In this document: positions 23,101 to 35,100 of the stretch, piece after piece
Numbering within the stretch: the stretch's first letter is position 1
Layout of the letters: the number at the start of each line of letters is the position of its first letter
Origin: Platanthera guangdongensis
Lineage: Eukaryota > Streptophyta > Magnoliopsida > Asparagales > Orchidaceae
DNA length: 64,000 nt
Reading direction: 5' to 3'
Assembly: GCA_039583875.1 (NCBI GenBank)
Contig: CM077152.1
Location: 17,533,059-17,597,058, forward strand
The notes under the pieces: generated by a model
What the model was told of the DNA's origin: nothing
The model's input: only the letters and a program-made list of their open reading frames with translations
Databases searched by the model: none
Position numbers and translations under genes: made by a program

Positions 23101-26100
23101 TATTTAACTTTTTCAGATATATTTGTATCAAACTATGAATGATCGATATATATGTTCTAGCTTGAGAGGGGAGTGTTAAAGCCCAAGATTAAAAGATCAA
23201 AAAGGAGCCCATTGTACATTTTCTATTTCTTCTATTTATTCTCACTTCCTGTTTCCACCACCAAGATTTTTTATTTGGGGGCGCATGACCTTTTAAGTGG
23301 AAAGAACGTACTTGAAGTATCAAAAGGTCATGCGCCCCCAAATAAAAAATCTTGGTGGTGGAAAGAGGAAGTGCAAGACAAAGTGAGAGCAAATAGGGTC
23401 AGCTATAAATCACTCTACGCTTGTAGAATGACGAAAACTTATCCAAGTATAAAGTCGCAAAAAAAAGCTAAACATGCAGTAAATAAAACAAGAAGTCAAG
23501 CTTATGAAAAATTTTATAAGCGACTAGATAGCAAAGATGGAGAGCGTGACATACATAAAATTGCTCGAGCTAGAGAAATGAAGATAAGAGATTTAACTCA
23601 AGTAAAATGTATAAAAGATGAGACAAATACAGTTTCGACGAATGATGTCGATATTAAAGAACAATGAAAAAGATACTTTTATCAACTCTATAATGAAATA
23701 AAAGATAATGAATTGAACTTGTAAAAGTTAAGTAAATCAGAGGAGTATAAAAATAGAACATTTTATCGTAAAATTCAAGTATCAGAGGTAAATGATGCTT
23801 TAAAAAAGATGAAAAATGAAAAGGCGATTGAGCCAGACGATATACCCATCGAAATATGAAAATGTCTAGGGAATGAAGGAATTTTATGTCTTACATGTTT
23901 TTTCAATAAGATACTGAAGTCAAAGCAAATGTCAGACCAATGCAGAGAAAGTATTTTGATATCTTTGTATAAGAATAAATGAGATGTACAAAACTGTGTT
24001 AATTACAAATAAATTAAATTGATGAGTCATACCATGAAATTATGGGAATAAGTAATAAAAAGAAGAGTAAGACGGAAGACTAACATCTCGGAGAATCGAT
24101 TTGGATTCATGTCAGGGCGGTCGACCATGGAAGCTATACATATTTTGAGAAAACTCATTGACAACTACCGAGAAAGAAAACAAGATTTGCATATGCAGTT
24201 TATTGATCTTGGGAAAGCTTATGATAGAGTTCCAAGAGAGATCTTATGGAGAGTCTTGGAAAAGAAAGGTGTAAACGTATCACATATTGATATAATCAAA
24301 GATATGTATACAAATTCAATGACAAGGGTGAGGACATCTGGAGGATTAACACAAGAATTCTCTATCACTGTTAGCTTACATCAAGGTTCAGCTTTGAGCC
24401 CTTATCTCTTTACCTTTATCTTAGATGAGCTTACCGGACATATCCAACAAGCAATACCTTGGTGTTTATTGTTTGTGGATGATATCGTTTTGGTTGATGA
24501 GACGCGCGAGGGTGTAAACGCAAAACTTGAATCTTGGCGAGACACTTTAGAAAAGAAGGGTTTTAGGTTGAGCAGAGCAAAAACAGAGTATATGGAGCTT
24601 AAATTTAGCAGTACAAGAAGGACAGATGACGTCGTTATTAAGCTGGGTGATCAAGATATTTCCCGTAGTGAATGTTTTAAGTATCTTGGATCGATAATTC
24701 AAAAAGACGGAGGTATTGATAAAGATGTGACACATAATCCAAGCGGGTTGGTTGAAGTGGAGAGCCGCGTTAGGGATCTCATGTGATCGTAAGGTATCAT
24801 TAAAACTCAAGGGAAAGTTTTACTGTACTGCAATTAGACCAGCGGTGCTCTATGGTTCTGAGTGTTGGGTAGTGAATTATGTACATGAACAGAAAATGGG
24901 AGTTGCGGAGATGAGAATGCTTAGGTGGACGTATGGACACACAAGACTGGATAAAATTAGGAATGAATGTATCAGGTTTAAGACAGGAGTAGCACCAATT
25001 GTAGAGAAGATGAGAGAAGCTGGAATAAGATGGTTTGGACACATACAAAGGAGACCATTAGAGGCACCTATTAGGCGTTGTGAGTCTAGTCACTAGGCAT
25101 GTTAAACGAGGGAGAGGTAGACCAATAAAGACTTGGAATGAAACTATACGAAAAGATATGTACTTAGGCATTAGTGAGATTATGACAAAAGATAAGGCAC
25201 AATGACGACAAAGGATCCATATAGCTAACCTGTTAGGAACTAGATGAGATTTGAGGGAGAAGGAGAGATTTCTAGGGTTTGAGAGGAGGATAGAAGATTA
25301 CCTTTGATAATACTTGCATAATCCCTCCAATAGAGGATCCGGGTACATTTATACCCGGACCAAGGCCGGCCGGCCAAGGGGGCCGGCAGGCCCCAATTGG
25401 GGCTGAACCGGGTGGGTTCAGCCCCCGAAGGCCGCCTTTTAGAAAGTGGGGGCTGAACCAGTTGGTTCCGCCCCGTTGTCGCCTTCGGATCCGTCCGGGG
25501 GCGTAACATTCCCGGCTCCATCAAGACCCAGCTTGTCCTCAAGGTGGGAATCTGGTGGCTCCGTCGGGCCCCTCAGGTCTACCCAAGCCACGTCACGCCC
25601 TTGTCCCTGCAGCCTCTCCAAACAGCAAAGAGAGCCCCCCGGCACTGGTGAGATGTTGATTCCCTGCAGACAGTACTCTCTCCCACCCTTAGCAAACTCC
25701 ATCGTGAACTTCTCCCAATCCAGAGTTACCCTACCCAGCTGGCGCAACCACTGGGCCCCCAGAATCACATCTGGCCCCTGGATGGGCAATAAGTAGACAT
25801 CCATGTTGTCGGTGTATCCCTGCACACTGATTTCCACGTCCCGAAGCACTCCTTCGCACTGCAGCTCGTGTCCACCGGCCACCACAACCTGGGAAGCGGC
25901 ATCCTTGAAGATCTCTAGCCCCAATGTCCGGGCCACCGTCGGGCTAATGAAGTTATGTGTACTCCCACTGTCAAACAGAAAGGTCACCTGTTGTTGGCCA
26001 ATCCGCCCCGCAATACTCATAGTGGTCGGAGCGGAGTCTCCCGCCATGGCAAGGGAAGATACCCCGTACTCGATTGTATCCAAAATGTGCTCCTGTTCCC

Positions 26101-29100
26101 CTTCGTCTACATCCGGCAGCGAACCTGCCTGCAACATGTAAACCTGGATCCTCTGACATTTGTGGCCGGGGTAAATTTCTCATCGCAGTTGAAGCACAAT
26201 CCCTGTTCCTTCCTAGCCTGTAGCTCTGTCCAAGTCAATTTCTTCAGCGTCGCCCGTTCTGTAGCTGCGTGATCTCTTTTTGTGTCGGGAAGGTGTGTAA
26301 CGTTCCTCGGAGTGTCCCCCCCTGGACTTCTGTCGATTGATACGCTCTTCTTGAATCCGGGCCAAGTTGATAGCGTGTGTCAAACTGCGCGGTAGATATG
26401 CATGCACCTCATCTCGGATGTCCTCCTTCAAGCCAGAAATAAAACAACTTGTTAATGTCCTCTCGCCCCACTGCACCCGGTTGGCCAACCGTTCAAACTC
26501 AGTTCGATACTCCATCACCGTCCCGTTCTGACGGAATTTCTGGAGAAGAGCCTCGAAGTCTTCATACTCAAGTGGACCAAAGCGGGCGATGAATCCGTCG
26601 ACAAACTCGTGCCATGACGCGTGATCCCGTCCCCGGAGGAACCATTGGGTCCACTGGTATGCGTCCTCTTCAAGGTGGAAGGACGCCAACTTTACCCACT
26701 GTGCCTCTGGTATCTCCTGATAACTGTAAAATAACTCTGCCTTTTGGACCCATTCGAGTGCATCTCCTCCTTTGAACTTGGGGTAGTTCATACGGGTAAC
26801 CTTCGGCGGCAGATAGGCGCGTGGTAGTTGGTGCCCGGGTCCTCCGTACTCTTGCCCGTGTCCAAGCGGTTGTCGTCGATCAGCGGCCACGTGTGGGTAC
26901 CCCCAATCCCCTCCATAGGGGTTCCCCAAGACTGGCGGCCTAAACTCCCATCTGCCTCCTCCCCTTCCGCCCGCGACGTGTCCTGGTTCTCCTGGAATAG
27001 GGAGGAGCCCTTCACGAGGTGGGCACCCCATCCCGTTGGGGCGTTGGTCCTCCTGGCGGTCTTCCCGGTAAGGAGGAAAATCCAAGGCAGACGCGGCGAC
27101 GCCGCCAAACTGGGTTGCCTCAGACCAAGCTTGTGGTCGTCGTGAGCCTCCTACCCTTCCACTGTCAATTCCAAGCCCCCCATTGAGGCTAGAGGCCCGA
27201 TCGTCGTGCCCCGATGCTGGAGTAGGGAGGGGAAGCTGGACTGCGTTGGTCTCGCCCACAACAGCTTTTCCTTTAAGGTGTTGAGTAAACATATTTTTAA
27301 GCTCGTCCATGCGGGCATCCAATTTCTCTTCGAGTCGTTTTTCCGATGCCGTTAACTTATCGGCGAGGGTTGCCACGGTGTTAGTCAGCTCGGCGTAGTT
27401 TTCTTCGAGATGTGCGAGCCGATTGGAGTCTTCTTGGGTGCGAGTCACCATGGTGGAACCCCGGGGCGTGCGCGAATGGCAAAAAAGTGGAGGCGGTGTC
27501 CTCTGGATGCCGCAATCAGATGCAGCAACCGGAAGCGACAACTGGCGGAGGATGCAGATGCGGCCGTCGGCGGATGCAGAGGCGGTGTCCTCTGGATGCC
27601 GCAATCAGATGCAGCAACAGGAAGCGACAACTGGCGGAGGATGCAGATGCGGCCGTCGGCGGATGCAGACGCGGCAGGATCGACGTCAGGAGTCGACGAT
27701 CGGGAGCGATGCGGCAGTCGGCAACAGATGCGGCGGTCGACGCCGGGATTCGACGATCGGGATCGACGGAGGCAGCAAATGCGGCAGTTGACAGTCAGCG
27801 GGATCGACGCCGGGATTCGCCGACGTGGAGCGATGCGCGGGGGTCGACCGACGAAGTCGGGTGGAACGAAGCCGATCAGAGCCTGGATGCGAGCGGGAAC
27901 GAAAAAAATTTGAGGGAGGAAGAATCCTCTGATACCAAATGTTAGGAACTAGATGAGATTTGAGGGAGAAGGAGAGATTTCTAGGGTTTGAGAGGAGGCT
28001 AGAAGATTACCTTTGATAATACTTGCATAATCCCTCCAATAGAGGATCCGGTACATTTATACCCGGACCAAGGCCGGTCGTCCAAGGGGGCCGGCCGGCC
28101 CCAATTGGGGCTGAACCGGGTGGGTTCAGCCCCCGAAGGCCGCCTTTTAGAAAGTGGGGGCTGAACCAGTTGGTTCCGCCCCGTTGTCGCCTTCGGATCC
28201 GTCCGGGGCGTAACATAACCCCACTATAGCGGGATAAAGGATTGAGTGTTGTTGTTGTTGTTGTATTCTCACATCTCCAAGTATAAATTATTCCTCAGTC
28301 TCTACTCTATATAAAGAGGGGAGCTCTTATATAATATTTAGTGATTTTGGAATAATAATAATTTGATTCTCACACCTTTTAACAACTCCTCTCAAAATAA
28401 CACCATAAGCATCCTCCATTAAGATTTTTCTCAGAAATAGTTTTGGTAAACATATCAGCCAATTGATGCCCAACATAGACAAACAAAGTAGATATGATTT
28501 TATTCTGAATTTTCTCCCGCACAAAGTGACAACCAATCTCTATATAATTAGGCATTTCATGAAGTATAATGTTAGTAGCGATGTGGATAGATGCATGATC
28601 ATTACAGTGTAATTTAATAACCTCCTCGACCTGAAATCTCATGTCATTCAAGACAGATTTGACTCGTATTATCTCACATGTAGACGATCAAGCAACACAA
28701 TTTTGCTTACGCTTTAAAAAACAATTCACCACAAATATGTATCCACTCGTAGATTTTCTATTAGCGGAGGAACCATCCCAGTTTGCAACACAGTAGCCAT
28801 GGATATTAACATGACCATGATTTGATATATAATACCTTTTTCCATGATCTTTTTTAGATACTTGCAAATTCTAAAAACAATTTCATAATTGTTAGATAAT
28901 ATAAAGAAAACAATGTAAAGGCTCATTTATAGGCTCATTTATAGGCCCTTTTTCTCCTTTCTCTTTTAGTCTCACATCTCCTGTATATGATTATTTCTCC
29001 CTCTCTTCTCCTATATATTTGTATTCTTTCTTGTATTTGATACATGAAGAAGTATATACAAGGTTGAGCCTTTGTTTTCTACATGGTATCAGAGGCCTCG

Positions 29101-32100
29101 ATCTGACCGGTCCGGCCTGCCTCCGACCGCCCGATTTCTCTGTCCGCGCGGTTTCCTTCCTTGCCGCGGCGACTTGTTCTCCTTATCGCTTGCGGCCTCT
29201 CTCAACTCTACCCGCTTCCTCCTCATCTCCCGTGGATCCACCGCTCTTCCCTCTTTACATAGCCTTCCTCTCTCTGGCACGTGGACCCCACCTCAGTTCT
29301 GTTGTTTTCCTATTCGCTGCGGCCTCAATCTTCTCCCAGCCCCTGCGGTCTGCTCCTAACCGTTCGGCTGCGGCCTATTCCTTAGCTGCTCTGTCCACTA
29401 GCCGCTCTATTCACTGCGACCTCTCCCTTCACTTTATCCGTGGCGGCCTTCACTTCTCGTCGCGGACTTCTCTATGCGCAGCAGCTGCCTCTTCTCGCAG
29501 CGATCTCATTTTACCCGCAACAACCTCTTTTCTCGCAGCTACTTCTACTACTCGCAGCAACCTCGTTTAGCCGCCGCGACTTATACTTACTCGCTGCAAC
29601 TTATTCTGCTCGCAGCGACCTGTTTTACCCGTAGTATCTTCTTTCACCTGCAGCGGTCTCTCCTACCCGCAGCGGTCTCTCCTACCCGCAGCGGTCTCTC
29701 CTACCCGCAGCGACTACTCTCTACTTGCGGCGACTTATTCTGCTCACTTCGGCCTATCCTGCCTTGCGGTCTCTCCTTACTCGCGGCGACCTAGTAGTAC
29801 TCTCTTTTGTTCGCTGCTGCTTCGCTTCTCCTGCGACGTTTCCTAGCCGATGCCTTGTCTCTAGCCGCTTGTATTAACCGGCTAACCGTGTGCTCCTATC
29901 CGCCCGGTTAGCGTGCCTAGCCGCCCAGGAACATGGTTTCCGATTCTACCACTGCTGCAGATGTAACTCCTCCCTCTGACTATCCTTGTACTCCTCCTTC
30001 TGAACTTCGGGATGAACTGTGCATTACCACTATCTCTCTTCGTGGAAAGCAAAATTTTGTGGAATGGGTCCACTCCGTACGGCGTGTACTTCAAACTAAA
30101 GGTCTCCTTCATCATCTTACCAAGACACCACCCACTGCACCTACTGATGAGTGGATCCGTGATGACGGACGCGTTCAATCTTGGCTCCTCAACTCTCTGG
30201 ACACCGAGCCCTATCGTATGGCTATGTACCATGAGACTGCTCATGCTATGTGGACTGATCTTCATTCCCTCTATTCTGGAAAGGACAATTTACAACACTT
30301 GTTTGACATTTTCACTGATCTCCGGTCCCTTGACGCTGGAGTTACCGGAGATATTACCTCCTTTGTTGCGCGGGCTAAAACTCTTGTTGAGGCTTGGATC
30401 CAACATTAGGCTCCCACTACGGACTTGGTGACTCAACGACAGCAGAAGGAGGCTGTGGGGATTGCTATGATGATGGCGTGTGTCCCCCCACATCTTCATA
30501 GTGTCCGCGCTCACGTTCTATCTTTCGCTGTTACTCCATCCCTCTCGGATATGTGCTCAATGCTCCTCAAGGTTACTCCACCTCCGGATGTCCTGCCTTC
30601 GTCTCCCGCTCTGCTTCAACAACCCGTGGCCACTCTTGCTCCATCTACTCGTGGCCCACCGGCTCGTGGTGGCCGCCAGCCTCAGGAACGTGGTCGTGGT
30701 GGTCGAACACTCTTCAAGTGCTCTTACTGCGGCAGGGATGGCCATCTGGAGGCCTCCTGTTACCGCAAACATGGCCTGCCTCCTCATCTTACTGATACAA
30801 TGGCTCCCTCACCTCCCTCCACAACTAGTGATGATATTGTTGCATTACGGCTCAACTACAACAGCTTCAAAGCGCGGTTAGTCACTCCTCTGGCTCCGTC
30901 GCCTCGATCTCCAATGAAGTTATATCTTGCCTCTCGCACATCCCTCACTGGATTGTGGACTCGGGTGCTACACATCATCTCTCTCCACAGCATCCGCCGC
31001 AATATTTAGATACTCCTTACCCCAAGAACATCACTGTGGAAAATGGTGACACGATCCCAGTTTCTGGCACTGCCAATCTCCCTCTTACTCCTTCCTTCTC
31101 CTTATCCTCGGTCCTTTATGTTCCGGGCCCTACATTTAATCTTCTTTTTGTTAGTCGTCTTACACAAGATATTGATTGTTGTGTTACTTTCTCACGCTCT
31201 TCATTTGTTGTGCAGGATCGACAAACGCGGATTATACTTGGTAGAGGGAGGCTGTCCAACGGGCTGTATCTCCTCGACGTTTCTCCCACTGCTCTCACTA
31301 CCGTCTCCACCACCGATTGGCATCGTCGTCTGGGCCACGCCCCCTTCCGATTCTCAAGAAAGCACTTCCTACTATCTCTCTCCAAGAGTTTTTTTGTGAA
31401 TTATGTATCTTCGGCAAGCAACACCGTGTATCTTTCCCTTCCTCATGTACTCAGAGCGATGTTTCTTTATCGTTAATACATTCTGATATCTGGGGGCCCT
31501 ATAAGGTCTATAGTGTTTCTGGTTATAGATATTTTGTTACATTTATCGATGATTACTCGCGAGTTACCTGACTATATTAACTTCGTGATCTAACCGAACT
31601 CACAGCTACGTTCCGTACGTTTCTTACCGAAACGCGTACTCAATTTTCTACTTATGTCAAAACAATTCGTACAGACAATGCTCGCGAGTACACCGGTCGC
31701 ACCTTCTCCACTCTATGCGCTGAGTTCGGTATTATCCACCAGACTTCATGTGCCTATACACCCCAACAGAATGGCATAGCGAAACGGAAGAATCGGCACC
31801 TCCATGATGCGGCTCGCTCCCTTATGATCCAAATGCAGGTTCCTTCTCTTTATTGGAAATTCGCCGTTTCTACAGCCTGTCACCTTATTAATCGCATGTC
31901 ATCCTCCGTCCTCAACTTTGTGGCACCCATTACTCCACTTTATCCATCCACGACTCTCTTCTCTCTCACACTTCGTGTGTTTGGCTGTACCTGTTATGTC
32001 CATCACCTCGGTCCCTCCACTGACAAGATCGCCCCTCGGGCTACCAAGATGATGTTTGTTGGCTACTCCCGCACTCAGAAGTGGTATGCCTGCTTTTGAA

Positions 32101-35100
32101 CCTACGACTGGTAAGATGGTTGTGTCTGCTGATGTCTCCTTCCATGAATACCAACCATATCACATCAGTCCTTATGATCCCCTTATTCCTCCTCTACCTC
32201 GGCCCTCCGTACCCGTCACGTCTCCATTACCACCACTTCTACCTACCCCCAACCCCACCAGTCTAACTATCCTATATCTCTGAGCATCCCACCATCCACA
32301 GTACCGTCAAACCCCCTGTTATTCAGGTGTACACTCGTCGTCCTCCACGTTTGGATGCCCTGCAGTAGCTTCCCTCTACCGGTGTGCTCTCGCGGCCTGT
32401 TGATCCGGCATCCTCGTCGACGACACATCCCTGGCCAATTGTGTTTCTCTACACCGGCTCTCTTTGTCCCTTGTTATCATCCTCCGACTCGGCGCTACTA
32501 TTGTACTGTGGATGTCACATTTCGTGAGGGGGAGTCGTACTTTCGTCCTCGTCAGGGGGAGACGAGATGTGACGATGACGAGAACATCGAATCTCCTATT
32601 CCAATTGTTAACATCGAATCTCCTCTTCCAATTGTTAATATCGAATCTCCTCTTCCAATTGTTGTCGCTTCCCCTCCTTCCACCTCCGCTCCACCTATAT
32701 TATACACAGACTCACGTCGTCCCAGGACTGTTGAGCAAGTGCAGACTATGAATGTTCCGCCAGTACCAGTGACCGTCTCAGCTCCAGATTCAGATGATGA
32801 CCTCCATGTTCCTCTTGCACGTCTTATAGGTAAAAGGGGTGGCACCAAACACCCAATTGCTAACTACATTTGTTATACTCATCTATCTCAGGCTCATAAA
32901 CTCTTTATCTCCTCTCTTTCATCTATTGTGATTCCTAAGTCATGGCAGGAGGCTGTTCAGATACCTGAATGGAAACAGACTATGGAGGAGCAACTGAGTG
33001 TCTTGGATAAAAATAAAACATGGCGGTTCACCAGCCTTGCCCCTGGGAAGCGAACGGTGGGAAGCGAACGGTCGGATCCAGTTGGGTCTTCACTGTTAAA
33101 CAAAACCAAGATGGGGTGGTGGAGCGATACAAAGCTCGTTTAGTGGCTCGAGGATATACCCAAGCTCAAGGCATTGACTACCAGGAGACCTTTGCTCCTA
33201 TTGCCAAAATGAGCTCAATCCGTGTGCTTCTTTCTTGTGATGTGATTCGCAGATGGAGCTACTACAACTCGACAAGAATGCATTCTTGCATGGTGATTTG
33301 GAAGAGGAGGTCTATATGGATATTCCCCCTGGCCTTGATGTCAAAGAGTTCAACCGTAGGGTCTGTCTCCGGCTAAAATCCCTGTATGGCCTGAAACAGT
33401 CACCGAGAGCGTGGTTTGGGCATTTTAACAAGACCATGCTACGACTGACCATACTCAAAGTCAAGCGGATCATGCCCTCTTCATCAAGAGGAAGGGTGCT
33501 CTGGTTTCTATCCTTATTGTGTACGTGGACGACATCATCATTACCAGAGATGACTTGGATGAGATCAAATACTTGAAAAAACAACTGGGCGAAGAATTTG
33601 AAGTAAAGGATTTGGGAAAGCTGAAATATTTTTTGGGAATTGAAGTTGCAAGGTCCCGACAAGGGATCTTCATTTCCCAAAGGAAGTATACTCTTGATCT
33701 TCTGGAGGAGACTGAGATGCTTGGGTATGCTCCTGTTGACACTCCAATTTAGGCTAATCATAAGATTGATGCAGATATTAGTGAGAAGAAAGCGGACGCC
33801 TCAAAATACCAACTACTGGTTCGGAATATATCTGTCCCATACTCGCCCGGATATCACATATGCGGTGGGTGTCCTAAGCCGGTATATGCACTCTCCTACG
33901 TTATGTCATCAGTAGGCTGCCTTTAGGGTGTTGCGATATCTCAAAAAGGCACCAGGGCGTGGGATTCTGTTCAAGGCTAATCAGTCGTTAGAGGTTGAGG
34001 TATTTACTGATGCTGATTGGGCTGGTAGTCAAGATGATAGAAAGTCAACCACGGGGTACTACACATTTGTAGGAGGCAACCTGGTTTCATGGAAGAGCAA
34101 AAATTAGAACGTGGTAGCTCGCTCAAGTGCTGAAGCAGAATACAGAGCTATGGCTCAAGGCGTTTGTGAGGGACTGTGGTTGAGAACCATTCTCCAGGAT
34201 TTGGGACTTCAGGTAAACAAACCTATTACTATCTACTGTGACAACAAGGCGGCCATCATCATTGCACACAATCCAGTTCAACATGGCAGGACCAAACATG
34301 TGGAAGTTGATAGTCACTTCATCAAACACCACATCGACAAGGGGAATGTTTGCACTCCGTTTGTGAGCTCATTTGATCAGCTTACCGATGTTTTCACCAA
34401 GGGGCTATGCAGCGACAACTTCAAGAACAATACCGACAAGTTGAGAATGATCAATATATATTCCCAACTTGAGGGGGAGAGTTGAATATTTGCTTTTTAG
34501 TTCGTATTGATTATGTATTCCACGTGATATGTCACATGTTATTCTACCTATATATATGTATGTGGTGTGCGGTTTAGGGTGTGTGAAGAAATTTAATCCC
34601 GATTTCTACTGTAAATTCATTCTCTGCCCTTTTAAATGCATCGCCACCACGCTCTTTCTGCTTACACAATCCCGAACTTCCACATTTAAAGCTTTTTCTA
34701 ATAATTATGCCAGCCTTCACCCTTTCCTAAAATTCTCAATCAAATTTCAACTCTTAAAATTTCTACCTATTTAGTTCCATCACCGGTTGCCAAATAATAT
34801 CTTCCCCTACATACTTTAACCTTCAAATAATTATACCCAAAGCTCCACCCAACTATTCTTTTAACATATTATAAAATCATCTCTTCTCCTTGTCGTAAGC
34901 CTCTCATGTTGCTTCAATTATGTTAATCACTACTCCAATGGCCGCTCATCCCCATGCCACTCCAACATGTGTTTTGTTACACATCCCTTCAACCAATACC
35001 AGTATTATGTAGTGGCATTGAACAACCCCTCATTCAATTTATATATGCCGGCGAAATTATTAAAATCCAGACAAGATTTGGGGATGCGACATTGCCCTCG

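Larger units (their letters stand above)
25231..28215 (-). mobile_element. Non-autonomous Gag-protease LTR retrotransposon (TR-GAG-like)
   Basis: Two near-identical LTRs (278 and 276 bp, TGTTACG...CCTAACA on the minus strand) flank a 2.4-kb interior with primer site, leader, gag and protease only. Protease runs straight into the 3' LTR, so RT, RNase H and integrase are absent. The 5-bp duplication TAACC at 25226-25230 and 28216-28220 is exact. The insertion lies inside the LINE tail. The high LTR similarity and clean duplication point to a recent jump, so enzymes must have come from another Ty3/gypsy element. The TR-GAG class is known in plants; this family is not one I recognise. Confidence 0.87.
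23246..28263 (+). mobile_element. LINE (L1-like) insertion, 5' truncated and inverted, itself interrupted
   Basis: A non-LTR element carries an RT domain and ends in ...GGGATAAAGGATTGAGTG followed by (TTG)n, the usual tail of this plant LINE group. The 9-bp TATTCTCAC at 23237-23245 and 28264-28272 is a likely target duplication. Sequence 25226-28220 is a nested LTR element with its own duplication. The 5' end is an inverted copy of its first bases. Endonuclease and ORF1 are absent through truncation. Confidence 0.82.
28890..34485 (+). mobile_element. Chimeric copia element: family A 5' half joined to family B 3' half
   Basis: The 5' LTR, primer site, leader, gag, protease and integrase resemble the family A copies in this window. 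At about 32472 the sequence switches to a different copia family's integrase tail, RT and RNase H, ending in AACTTGAGGGGGAG and an LTR-like start TTGAATATTTG near 34482. No family A 3' LTR follows. Several stops and shifts are present. Confidence 0.72.

Noticed and set aside
27452..27604. Upstream extension of the non-autonomous gag by 51 codons
   Set aside because: It reads through the 89-bp leader duplication and loses resemblance to gag; the ATG at 27451 starts the coiled-coil N-terminus.
29019..29794. Serine/leucine-rich frames before the gag start at 29933
   Set aside because: They begin inside the LTR and run through leader tandem repeats; no gag similarity.
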